From contig NZ_AXBF01000004.1 in NCBI RefSeq assembly GCF_000473205.1, positions 215,893 to 279,892 on the forward strand: DNA of 64,000 bases, given 5' to 3'. Of the stretch, positions 52,036 through 60,225 are shown in pieces. The position numbers and the translations under genes were made by a program. Each line of letters begins with the position of its first letter. The stretch's first letter is position 1. A model generated the notes under the pieces. That model was not told the origin of the DNA, did not search any database, and worked only from the letters and a program-made list of their open reading frames with translations. Origin of the DNA: Pseudophaeobacter arcticus DSM 23566. GTDB lineage: Bacteria > Pseudomonadota > Alphaproteobacteria > Rhodobacterales > Rhodobacteraceae.

Positions 52036-53180
52036 TGCAAAGCTTCCAGAATTCGGGCGACCACTTCGTCCTGCTCCACCTCGCTCAATTGGGCAAAAAG
52101 AGGAATGCTGATGGCGCGGCTGTAATAGTCTTCAGCCGCAGGGAAATCCCCCTCCGCAAAACCGAGATCGCGATAATAGGGCTGCAGGTGAACCGGGATA
52201 TAATGCAGGTTCACACCAATGCCGTTGGCGCGCAGCGTCTCGAACACCTCGCGGCGGCGCGAGGCATCATGCAGTCGGATGACATAGAGATGGAACGCAG
52301 AGCGCGTAGCCTCCAGCCGTCCCGGCAGATCCAACGGCAGATCCGCCAGCAATCGGTCGTATCGATTGGCCAGCGCGTTGCGGGCCTCTACATAGTCGGC
52401 CAAACGCAGCTGCTGGCTCAATCCAAGCGCTGCCTGGATCTCGGTCATGCGATAGTTCCAGCCCAGCTCGACCTGCTGGTAGTACCACGGCCCGTCAGAA
52501 TCCTGGGTCATCCGGGTGGGGTCGCGGGTGATGCCGTGGCTGCGCAGCAGCTCCATGCGGGCCGCAAGTTCGGCATCATTGGTCAGCGCCATGCCACCCT
52601 CGGCGGTGGTGATGATCTTGACCGGATGAAAGCTGAAGATGGTGATGTCCGAGTACTGGCAGGACCCCACCGGCTGATCCCTGTAGCGGCCGCCCACCGC
52701 GTGGCTGGCGTCCTCGACGATGCGGATGCCGTAGGGGCGCACCAGTTCGGCGATCTCGCACATTGCGGCAGACTGGCCACACATATGCACCGGCACGATC
52801 ACCTTGGGCAGGCGGCCTGCCGCCTCGGCCTGCGCCAGCTTGGTGGCCAGCGCCCTGGGGCACATATTGAAGGTGTCCGGGTCGATATCGACAAAATCCA
52901 CGTCCGCCCCCACGTAGCGTCCACAATTGGCGGAGGCCACAAAGGTGATGGGCGTGGTCCACATCAGATCGCCCTGCCCCAGCCCCAGCGCCACCACGGC
53001 GACGTGCAGTGCCGAGGTGGCGGAGTTCATCGCCACCGCGTGCGCCGCGCCGGATTTTTCCGCCAGGGCGTCCTCGAACTGCGGGACCACCGGGCCCTGG
53101 GTGATGAAGTCGGATTTCAGAACCTCGATGACCGCATCGAGATCCTGCTGCCGGATGTCCTGGCGACCATAGGGGATCAT
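52032..53180 (-). CDS. pseC: UDP-4-amino-4,6-dideoxy-N-acetyl-L-altrosamine transaminase PseC
   Basis: A 382-residue PLP aminotransferase of the DegT/DnrJ/EryC1 family. It adds the 4-amino group to the PseB product. The PLP lysine is in FSFHPVKIITTAEGGMALTN; IPYGRQDIRQQDLDAVIEVL and VHMCGQSAAMCEIAELVRPY are typical of PseC. The ATG at 53180 overlaps the pseB stop by one base. Confidence 0.93.
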   Translation of the reverse strand: MIPYGRQDIRQQDLDAVIEVLKSDFITQGPVVPQFEDALAEKSGAAHAVAMNSATSALHVAVVALGLGQGDLMWTTPITFVASANCGRYVGADVDFVDIDPDTFNMCPRALATKLAQAEAAGRLPKVIVPVHMCGQSAAMCEIAELVRPYGIRIVEDASHAVGGRYRDQPVGSCQYSDITIFSFHPVKIITTAEGGMALTNDAELAARMELLRSHGITRDPTRMTQDSDGPWYYQQVELGWNYRMTEIQAALGLSQQLRLADYVEARNALANRYDRLLADLPLDLPGRLEATRSAFHLYVIRLHDASRRREVFETLRANGIGVNLHYIPVHLQPYYRDLGFAEGDFPAAEDYYSRAISIPLFAQLSEVEQDEVVARILEALQ

Positions 53181-54178
53181 CAGATTTTACCAATCTTGCC
53201 TTCGTTGCTGTCAATCCAGGCCTGGAGTTCCGCGTCGCTCATCCATTCGGTGTTGTTGCCACTGGAATAGACAAACCCCTCGGGCACGCGCTGGCCATCC
53301 TTGATCCGCTCGGGGCTGGTGGACCATTCATTGATCTGCGGCAGGATCTTGAAATGCTCGGCGTATTCGTAGGTGAAGAAGGCGTCTTCCTCGCCGACCA
53401 TCTGTTCGTGGATCTTTTCGCCCGGACGGATACCGATGACCTTCTGCCTGGCCTCGGGGGCCACCACACGCGCCACGTCGGTGACATTCATCGAGGGAAT
53501 TTTCTTGACGTAGATTTCGCCGCCTTCCATGTCCGCGAAGGCGTGCCAGACCAATTCGACGCCCTGTTCGAGCGAGATCATGAAGCGGGTCATACGGGTG
53601 TCGGTGATGGGCAATTCACCAGTGTCACGGATCGACATGAAAAACGGAATCACCGACCCGCGCGACCCCATGACATTCCCATAGCGCACCACGGCAAACT
53701 GGGTTCCGTGCTCACCCGAATAAGCATTGCCCGCTACAAAAAGTTTGTCGGAGGCCAGTTTCGTGGCACCATAAAGATTGATTGGGCTGGAAGCCTTGTC
53801 AGTGGAGAGCGCCACAACGCGCTTCACGCCCTTGTCGATACAGGCGTCAATCAAGTTCATTGCACCCATAACATTGGTTTTTACACATTCAAACGGGTTG
53901 TACTCCGCCGTTGGTACAATCTTGGTAGCCGCCGCGTGAACCACGTAGTCGACCCCGTCCAAAGCCCGGTACAGGCGCTCGCGGTCCCGCACGTCGCCGA
54001 TAAAGAAACGGACACGGCTGTCGCCCTCGAACTTTTTGGCCATCTCCCATTGCTTCATTTCATCCGGGGAAAGAACAATAACCTTCTTTGGATTGTACTT
54101 TTCCAAGGTCATCGGAATGAAAGTATTGCCAAAAGATCCAGTTCCGCCAGTAACAAGAATCGTACTGTTTTTAAGCAT
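53180..54178 (-). CDS. pseB: UDP-GlcNAc 4,6-dehydratase (inverting) PseB
   Basis: A 332-residue short-chain dehydrogenase-type enzyme that starts pseudaminic acid synthesis from UDP-GlcNAc. The NADP motif is LVTGGTGSFGNTFIPMTLEK and the catalytic region is LSTDKASSPINLYGATKLAS. MGSRGSVIPFFMSIRDTGEL and IRPGEKIHEQMVGEEDAFFT are specific for PseB/FlaA1. The frame extends to 54238, but the ATG at 54178 fits the family start. It is the first gene of the operon that runs to 43156; the 250 bases between it and wzc are AT-rich and probably hold its promoter. Confidence 0.94.
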   Translation of the reverse strand: MLKNSTILVTGGTGSFGNTFIPMTLEKYNPKKVIVLSPDEMKQWEMAKKFEGDSRVRFFIGDVRDRERLYRALDGVDYVVHAAATKIVPTAEYNPFECVKTNVMGAMNLIDACIDKGVKRVVALSTDKASSPINLYGATKLASDKLFVAGNAYSGEHGTQFAVVRYGNVMGSRGSVIPFFMSIRDTGELPITDTRMTRFMISLEQGVELVWHAFADMEGGEIYVKKIPSMNVTDVARVVAPEARQKVIGIRPGEKIHEQMVGEEDAFFTYEYAEHFKILPQINEWSTSPERIKDGQRVPEGFVYSSGNNTEWMSDAELQAWIDSNEGKIGKI

Positions 54179-54429
54179 AATGGTTTCCAACGTTCTAAAA
54201 TACTTGTGAGTATTTGCAGCATCTACAGGCAGATGCAATAGATAAGTAAATTGTCATAAAGACTTCAAATGTTTACGCGATCATCAGGGTTGCCAATTGC
54301 GCTGAGCTGCTCTGAAATACAGGTTAGCAATAGGATCCTCCTCATACTAAGTTTGTCACTCTTTATCCAGAACTGTTCGACAGTTGATCTATTTCAGGCG
54401 CAATGACCAACCTCAGTTCCCTATAATAA

Positions 54430-56601
54430 TTAATTCACATAATACTTGCGGCCGTATTGAGAGTACGCGCCATACTGACCACCATACCCATAGCGCTTCA
54501 TTCCCTTCATATCGATCTGGCTCAATACAACGCCCGTTGGCCGTATATTGACACTTGCGAGCATTCTAATACCTTCGGCAACCTGTTCCTGGCTGGTGCT
54601 GTCCCAACGCACTGCAAACAACAAGGAATCTGCGTGCTGCGCAATAGTACGGGCATCGGGGACCACCAAGACAGGAGGCGTATCAATCAGGATGATATCG
54701 TATTTACTGCGGGCCAATTCCATCAAGTTGGCAAATCTCTCTGATTCAAATAGATCCGCAACGTTTGCCTGGGTCTTCTCCCCAAGCAAAACATCTGTTC
54801 CGACAATATCAATACTGCGGATCGCCTCCTCAAATGTGCTCTCCCCGGACAATACAGAGACCAACCCCTTCTTATTGGGCTCAGCCTCAAAATATTCGGA
54901 GAATACCAATCTTCGCAGATCGCCTTCAATCAGGAGAACCTTTTTGTTAAGTCCCGAAAAACTCTGAGCGAGGGCCAATGACAGAGTTGTTTTCCCTTCT
55001 CCCGGAATTGACGACGTCAACATAATCACCTGAGGCGGCTTATCCACATTTGACAGCATAACGGAGGTCCGCAAATTACGAATGGCTTCAGCCCCTGCTG
55101 ACGTTGGTTTCTCCTTGAGATACTCGATAACCCCTCTGCGCTTGCGGCCGGGGAATTTGGGCACCTGGCCTAAGACTGTAAAGCCCGTGGCAGATTGCAA
55201 CTGCTGCGCAGAACGGAATGAATTGCTCATGAATTCACGCAGAAGAAGACCGGCAACACCTGCTATTGCGCCCAGAATGGCCGAAAACGCCAAAACACGT
55301 GACTTTTTGGGTGCCGATGGCACATCGGGTAATACAGCCTGGGACAGAACCCGGCTATCGGCCTGCTGGATTCCTTGCTGAACAGAGGTTTCCTTGAGGC
55401 GGCCCAGAAAATATTCGTAGATCGACCGCGCCGCTTCTGCCTCTCGTGTCAGCTGCTGCAGTGTGACCAGATCCTTGGACTGCCGCTCAATCTGGCCGTC
55501 GATTGTGACCAAAGATTGTTTGAGACCCGCCGCCTGAGTCTGCAACCGGCTCAGGCTAACGGTTTCACTGCGCTGAATTTGTTCAAACTGGCTGTCAAAA
55601 AGCTCCGCTGGTGTGGTGCCCGCCTCAACCCGCGCCAGGCTTTGTGTCAGTGTTGGGTTATTCGCCAGCCGTGCCATTTCTGCCCGGTCGCGACCGTCAA
55701 GCGCAACCTGCATGTCGGCGATGCGGGCGGACACCACGGAAATCCGGTCCGATGTTGTTTTCAGCCGCTCACGCGTATCCTTGGCCTGTCGGTTCAAACC
55801 TTCCAGAACTTCCGGGCTAATCAGTTCGGTGCCGGCGTTGAATTCCTTGGCGCGCGCCTCAGAGTTCTCGAGGTCAACCTGGAGGTCGGCCACCCGCTCG
55901 GACAACCATGCCGTTGCCCGCTGCGTTGCTTCAAATTTCACATCCAACTGATTGAGTACATAAAGATCCGCCAGCGTGTTCGCCATCAGCTTGGATTTTT
56001 GCGCCCCTTCAGTCGTCACCCGCAGATTGAAAACATACGTGTTGCGAATATTGGAGATGGAGATAGCAGACCGAACGGCAGTTGTAACAGTCTCTAACAG
56101 CTGTTCTTCCGTTGGGTCCGGCTTTGGGTCCGGGGCACCAAGCAGCAAGTTCTTAACGCCATCAATCACACCAGATACAGAAAACCCTGTGTCCTCTCGA
56201 AGGCTGATGTTGAACTCCGGGTCGCTCATCAGGTCCAGTTTGATAACCAGCTTTTTGATCAATGCACGGGACCTAAGGATCTCAACCTCGGTATTGATAC
56301 TGGTCTGGTCCCCCCCCAGCCCAGAGACAACACTTTCAAAATCAACGACCTGCTCCTGACGGTTTTCAAGCGTCACGACGGAAGTTGTCGAATAGAGGGG
56401 GACCGCAACTGCATAGGCATAATATCCGCCCACCAGGATCGCCACCAACATGGAGATCAGGATCCAGAACTTACCGCGCCAAAGGGTTCGCAACAGCTGC
56501 CCCAGGTCGATACCATCATCCGAAAGAGGCTGCGCAGCCTGAGAGGCCCTTTGGACTGGCGAAGAAACACCCATTTGGGACATATTTTCGAATGTGCTCA
56601 C
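54430..56601 (-). CDS. wzc: Wzc-type polysaccharide co-polymerase / tyrosine autokinase
   Basis: A 723-residue inner-membrane protein for polysaccharide polymerisation and export. A Wzz domain starts near residue 30 with LLRTLWRGKFWILISMLVAI. A long coiled-coil periplasmic region follows, then a second membrane segment near VLAFSAILGAIAGVAGLLLR. The cytosolic kinase has Walker A SSIPGEGKTTLSLALAQS, Walker A' LLIEGDLRR (Glu in place of the first Asp of the usual motif) and Walker B IILIDTPPVLV. The tail has seven Tyr in the last 21 residues. The frame reaches a TTG at 56619; a GTG at 56601 with GGAAC upstream is my choice. Confidence 0.9.
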   Translation of the reverse strand: MSTFENMSQMGVSSPVQRASQAAQPLSDDGIDLGQLLRTLWRGKFWILISMLVAILVGGYYAYAVAVPLYSTTSVVTLENRQEQVVDFESVVSGLGGDQTSINTEVEILRSRALIKKLVIKLDLMSDPEFNISLREDTGFSVSGVIDGVKNLLLGAPDPKPDPTEEQLLETVTTAVRSAISISNIRNTYVFNLRVTTEGAQKSKLMANTLADLYVLNQLDVKFEATQRATAWLSERVADLQVDLENSEARAKEFNAGTELISPEVLEGLNRQAKDTRERLKTTSDRISVVSARIADMQVALDGRDRAEMARLANNPTLTQSLARVEAGTTPAELFDSQFEQIQRSETVSLSRLQTQAAGLKQSLVTIDGQIERQSKDLVTLQQLTREAEAARSIYEYFLGRLKETSVQQGIQQADSRVLSQAVLPDVPSAPKKSRVLAFSAILGAIAGVAGLLLREFMSNSFRSAQQLQSATGFTVLGQVPKFPGRKRRGVIEYLKEKPTSAGAEAIRNLRTSVMLSNVDKPPQVIMLTSSIPGEGKTTLSLALAQSFSGLNKKVLLIEGDLRRLVFSEYFEAEPNKKGLVSVLSGESTFEEAIRSIDIVGTDVLLGEKTQANVADLFESERFANLMELARSKYDIILIDTPPVLVVPDARTIAQHADSLLFAVRWDSTSQEQVAEGIRMLASVNIRPTGVVLSQIDMKGMKRYGYGGQYGAYSQYGRKYYVN

Positions 56602-56652
56602 GTCAGAAGTTCCGTTCAAAAGGCCCCATTCTATACTTTAAAATGAGGAGAA

Positions 56653-57834
56653 TTAATTTACTGCAGCCACCGAACTGGACAGGATACTTGGCCCAAGCTG
56701 TGTGAAAACCCGGTTCCATTTTGTGACCGGTTGCTCCGCAATAAAGACAACATCATTAGGCCGAAGCTCCAACCGCGTTGCGAGAATGAAATTTGCAGCA
56801 TTGCGTGCGTCGAGATTCCAAGCAGTCATTCCGGAAAAACCAGCCGGGTCATTGCTGCTGCGCAGAACGTAGATATGGCGCGGATCACCCGTACGATTAC
56901 TGTAACCTGTCGCCTCACTATAAAGAGCATCTGCCAAAGTAGCCTTGTGGCCAAAGGGAAGCGGGAACCGTGACTGGCGTCCAACCTCACCCAGAACATA
57001 GGCATAGTCCCGCTCGACAGCGTCCAAAGCAACGCGATCCTCAAAGTTGCTGCGTCGCTCTGCCAATTCCGCGCGGCGAAGATCAGCCTCCAGCTCCAGC
57101 TCGGAAAGAGCAGTGTTGCGGGCAGACTGGCGAAACTCGGTCAGTTTGATCTGCTGCTCAAAATATAGCGTCGCCTTGTCGAGATCAAAATCGGTATCGA
57201 CAAAGACACTGTCGCCGTCCACCAAAAGCGTATTTTGCAAAGAGCCTTTGCTATAATATTCCTTGACCGGGATTTGGTACAATGTGCCATCTCGGTAGAT
57301 GCGAATGGATGCATAATCCAAATCGCTCAAGGAGAACCCGCCTGCCGCATTCACGGCCTGATTCAACTTTAAGGGTGACAAGGTCAGTGGCACAACAGTG
57401 GGATTATTCACTGCGCCGCCAACCGACACCCGCTGCGAGTTGAACTCCGAGATTTCCAGACTGAAGGCCGGATTGATGCCCGCTTCAACCAAACTGTTAA
57501 AAACAGCGCTTTCTGCTTCTTCCAGGGATTTTCCGGCCACGAGCACGCGCCCAACGTCGGGGATCGAAATGGATCCATCGTCCTGAACCGAATACCCCTG
57601 CCGACGATTTTGGGCCGCCAAAAGTCCCGAAAGCTGCTCAACCGAGGACGAGGCACTTGGGGTAGCGAGCAGCAAAGTATCGGCAACGCCAATACGATAG
57701 GGCGTCTGGGCTGGGGCTGGCGGCAGCCGTGTTGCCACATGTCCCGGCCGGGTTTCAGGCCTATATGCCGGCTCGACCGCTGCGTTAGGTACCCGCAAAC
57801 CCAGCAGGCGCTCCGGCTGAGGCAAAAAAAGCAT
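56653..57834 (-). CDS. wza: Wza-type polysaccharide export protein, main part of a frameshifted gene
   Basis: A 393-residue open frame with the two SLBB-type beta domains of outer-membrane polysaccharide export proteins: YRIGVADTLLLATPSASSS, VQDDGSISIPDVGRVLVAGK, RVSVGGAVNNPTVVPLTLSP and YAYVLGEVGRQSRFPLP, ending with FIAEQPVTKWNRVFTQLGPS. It begins without any signal peptide or lipobox. The expected lipoprotein start is encoded just upstream in another frame (57785-58009). So the gene is most likely split by a frameshift at or soon after the seven-T run at 57824-57830. In this frame a TGA at 57892-57894 blocks any start further up. Unless the shift is an assembly error or is bypassed, the protein would not be exported. 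Confidence 0.82.
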   Translation of the reverse strand: MLFLPQPERLLGLRVPNAAVEPAYRPETRPGHVATRLPPAPAQTPYRIGVADTLLLATPSASSSVEQLSGLLAAQNRRQGYSVQDDGSISIPDVGRVLVAGKSLEEAESAVFNSLVEAGINPAFSLEISEFNSQRVSVGGAVNNPTVVPLTLSPLKLNQAVNAAGGFSLSDLDYASIRIYRDGTLYQIPVKEYYSKGSLQNTLLVDGDSVFVDTDFDLDKATLYFEQQIKLTEFRQSARNTALSELELEADLRRAELAERRSNFEDRVALDAVERDYAYVLGEVGRQSRFPLPFGHKATLADALYSEATGYSNRTGDPRHIYVLRSSNDPAGFSGMTAWNLDARNAANFILATRLELRPNDVVFIAEQPVTKWNRVFTQLGPSILSSSVAAVN

Positions 57835-58009
57835 CAGGCAGCTGCTTTGGCGTATAGGCGCTTCGGTTGGCCACCAGCACCGACTCTGCTGTCAGTGGAA
57901 TAACACGAACCTTCGACCCAGAGGATGTAACCCCCGGAGAAACCGAAGAAGAATGATAAGCTATGCCACAGTTTGAAAGAAAAAGAGCGGCAACAAAGGG
58001 CAGAAGAAT
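57785..58009 (-). pseudogene. N-terminal fragment of wza in a different frame
   Basis: In this frame a hydrophobic stretch LLPFVAALFLSNC with a lipobox-like Cys is followed by GIAYHSSSVSPGV, VRVIPLTAESVLVANRSAYT and PKQLPDAFFASAGAPAGFAG, then TAA. This is the text expected for the start of a roseobacter Wza lipoprotein, just before the N-terminus of the open frame at 57834. No ATG, GTG or TTG is present in the frame between the upstream TGA at 58043-58045 and the lipobox, so its start also seems lost. The part overlaps the end of the WecA-like gene by about 50 bases. Confidence 0.65.
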
Positions 58010-58746
58010 ATCAGGAACAGTGCCCAGGTTGATGTCGCTGGCTCAAGGTGAAGGATCACCAAGCCAGTCCAGGTGAGCATATAGCCGATGATGTAGGCGC
58101 CGCTATCGCCCAGGAAAAGGCGGCCAAACGGGAAGTTGAAGAGAAAGAAACCAGCAATTGATACAGCTGTGATCATGCACATACTGACAATCTCTTGCTG
58201 CCCGGCCTGCACTGCAATCCCTGCCAGACCAACGGCAATCAGAATGCCCGTACCCGAAGCAAGCCCGTTCAGCCCGTCAATAAGGTTAAACGCATGACAG
58301 TAACTGGCCACAACAAACAGGGTGATCAAAATGGCAAGCGGAGGCAGGGCGAAGGCCCATTCCAACCCGTAGGAATCTGCTGTGGTGATCCAGATCCCCG
58401 TTGCCCAAATCGCGATTGCAGCGGAGACAACCGTCGCGAGATACCGAACTTTGGTTGAGATATGCCGAAACAGATCTTCCCCAAGCCCGGTTAGAAACAT
58501 TGGGAGGCCTGTCAGCAGCAAGATCAGGTACAGGGTATGCCCCTGCGCCAAGTCGAACATCACACCACTCACCATACCAGCCATGACGGCCAAGCCGCCA
58601 ATGCGAGGCGTCGGTACAGTATGTGAGGCTTGTACTGCGGAAGTGTCTGCTCCCGCTCCAGTAAACTTCAAATGCTTTGACTTCGTAATGACCAAAACGG
58701 CCGATACAATTACCGAAGTAAAAAGCGGAATCCAAAAATCCAGCAT
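57961..58746 (-). CDS. WecA/MraY-type sugar-1-phosphate transferase, C-terminally truncated
   Basis: A 261-residue polyprenyl-phosphate sugar-phosphate transferase that should start repeat-unit synthesis. QASHTVPTPRIGGLAVMAG, CHAFNLIDGLNGLASGTG and FNFPFGRLFLGDSGAYIIGY are clear family motifs. It stops right after WALFLIFFCPLL, where relatives continue for about 80-100 residues with the HxHH-type loop needed for activity. The last residues PLFFFQTVA are out-of-frame reading of the wza signal region. A deletion joining the two genes would explain this. The protein is probably inactive, though this needs comparison with relatives. Confidence 0.75.
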   Translation of the reverse strand: MLDFWIPLFTSVIVSAVLVITKSKHLKFTGAGADTSAVQASHTVPTPRIGGLAVMAGMVSGVMFDLAQGHTLYLILLLTGLPMFLTGLGEDLFRHISTKVRYLATVVSAAIAIWATGIWITTADSYGLEWAFALPPLAILITLFVVASYCHAFNLIDGLNGLASGTGILIAVGLAGIAVQAGQQEIVSMCMITAVSIAGFFLFNFPFGRLFLGDSGAYIIGYMLTWTGLVILHLEPATSTWALFLIFFCPLLPLFFFQTVA

Positions 58747-59155
58747 CGCTACAACTTACAAAAAAAGAATCTAAAACTTTAGTGTTTGTAACGCGCCACC
58801 AAGGTCAAAGTAAACAAAGAGATAAGATGTTTTTGAGAATGGTTAATAAATTACCGTGACGCCGGACGATCAGCCGACGGGCTGCTCTGGGTTGTTCCTG
58901 GGGGCGGAACCTTCAGTTACCGACTTGAAAATAAATAATTTTCCATACCACCAAAATCCCCAGAGGTTTCGCCCCACAACCCAGTGCTGCAGGGGGTTTA
59001 AATAAGATCGGAGCGCTTTTTTCATATTAGTTTTACAGAACGATTATTGCATCTATCCACCAATTCGCCCAACAAAACAGCACAATTATCAAACCTATAC
59101 GCCCTGATTCTCAGCTTTCAGGCCGCTATTCACGCGCTTTGCACTTCACGAATAA
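58747..59155. other. Intergenic region upstream of the WecA-like gene
   Basis: A 409-base AT-rich space between yjbF and the WecA-like gene, both on the minus strand. I see no gene. The part nearest the WecA-like start contains TTGACC and, further up, TTAACCAT on the minus strand (58839-58846), which resembles a CtrA half site. A promoter for the wecA-wza-wzc unit is expected here, but none is clear. Confidence 0.5.
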
Positions 59156-59800
59156 TCAAAACGCATCCTGAGGGATATCTCGCAATGTCACGGAGCCCAG
59201 GAAGTCACCCAGCCATTGGCGCGACTGAATAATGCCCCCTCCGGCCTCGGCCACCCAGTAAGAGTTCACAAACACCTGCCCCAGGCTGCGGCAAGTTTCC
59301 GTCATCTGGCGCGCCGGAACCAATTCACCAAGAATGGTTGCAGGGTTGGCCCCCAGGGATTTGACCTCACATTTGTAGCTGCGCAGCACCGTCTCATCAT
59401 TGCCATTCAGGAAACTATGAAAGCGAAGGGTATAACCGCCCTGCCCTGACAATACTGCATCCAGGGATTGGGCAACATCCGAGGCCATTAAACCGCCACC
59501 GAAGCCTCGGGTGCCGACGACCATGCCCTCTTGCATAATCAAAGTCGCGCCATCCACGGACAACCAGGTCTCGATCCCATCTCGGCGGGACTCCAAGGCA
59601 ACAACCCCCGCCAGATCATTTCGTTCAAAACTCACCTGCTTGCGCGGTGCTTTGGTTTCGATCAACCTTTCGACCCGCGGATCCGACACAACCACCTTAC
59701 CCGGTTGCACCACTTGGCGGAGCTGCCGAAGACTGTCGTTGTCATTGGTGCAGCCAAGTAGAAGAGCGGCGCCACAAAGGGCAAGAATGAGATGTTTCAT
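59156..59800 (-). CDS. yjbF: YjbF-type outer-membrane lipoprotein
   Basis: A 214-residue lipoprotein. The signal LILALCGAALLLGC has a lipobox ending in LLGC near residue 16, followed by TNDNDSLRQLRQ. YjbF proteins belong to a group-4-capsule-related exopolysaccharide system together with YjbE, YjbG and YjbH. GTRGFGGGLMASDVAQSL and NSYWVAEAGGGIIQSRQWLG are the conserved core. The ATG at 59800 overlaps the yjbH stop by four bases. No YjbG is seen. Confidence 0.85.
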   Translation of the reverse strand: MKHLILALCGAALLLGCTNDNDSLRQLRQVVQPGKVVVSDPRVERLIETKAPRKQVSFERNDLAGVVALESRRDGIETWLSVDGATLIMQEGMVVGTRGFGGGLMASDVAQSLDAVLSGQGGYTLRFHSFLNGNDETVLRSYKCEVKSLGANPATILGELVPARQMTETCRSLGQVFVNSYWVAEAGGGIIQSRQWLGDFLGSVTLRDIPQDAF

Positions 59801-60225
59801 CGGTAGAACCGTCCCCATTGCCCAACAATGCGCCCCGCCCGCTCCTCGCGGGTGTATTCATACAGACGGTTGGCCACGTTGAGCCGCGCACCACCATCGC
59901 GCAGGACCGGACGAATGACCTGACGCAGTTTGGCCTTGCTCGATGTTCCGGTGAACCAGGAGACCGGCACCTCAAAACGGATCCCCTTGTCAAACGAACC
60001 TTCGCCAAAATCCGCAGAGGAAACATTGGTCAGTGTCGCAAAAGCGCCAACCTTAAAGCCATTGTTGAATTCACGGTCCAACCCAAAGGTGACGCCAAAA
60101 TCGCCCGCCAAATACCGCCCGACATCAACCTGCAGATGATAATCCCCTGGCGTGTCGTAATACATGGACACATGTCCGGTTACGACATCGTAGTCTTGGA
60201 ACCCAAACAACATGTCAAAATCACG
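59797..60225 (-). pseudogene. C-terminal part of yjbH behind an in-frame amber codon
   Basis: In the same frame as the gene at 60226-61905, the codons after TAG encode RDFDMLFGFQDYDVVTGHVS and go on for about 140 residues (YLAGDFGVTFGLDREFNNGF, RPVLRDGGARLNVANRLYEY) to WGRFYR at the end. This is the normal C-terminal barrel part of YjbH, which is about 700 residues in all. The only interruption is the amber codon at 60226-60228. It is a broken piece of yjbH, not a separate gene, unless restarted at the ATG at 60213. Confidence 0.85.

Noticed and set aside
58839..58846. A full CtrA site before the WecA-like gene
   Set aside because: Only one half site TTAACCAT is present; the second TTAA at the right spacing is missing.
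59797..60213. A separate small YjbG-like gene starting at 60213
   Set aside because: Its text is the C-terminal barrel of YjbH in the same frame as the upstream part, separated by one amber codon, so it is better read as a broken part of yjbH.
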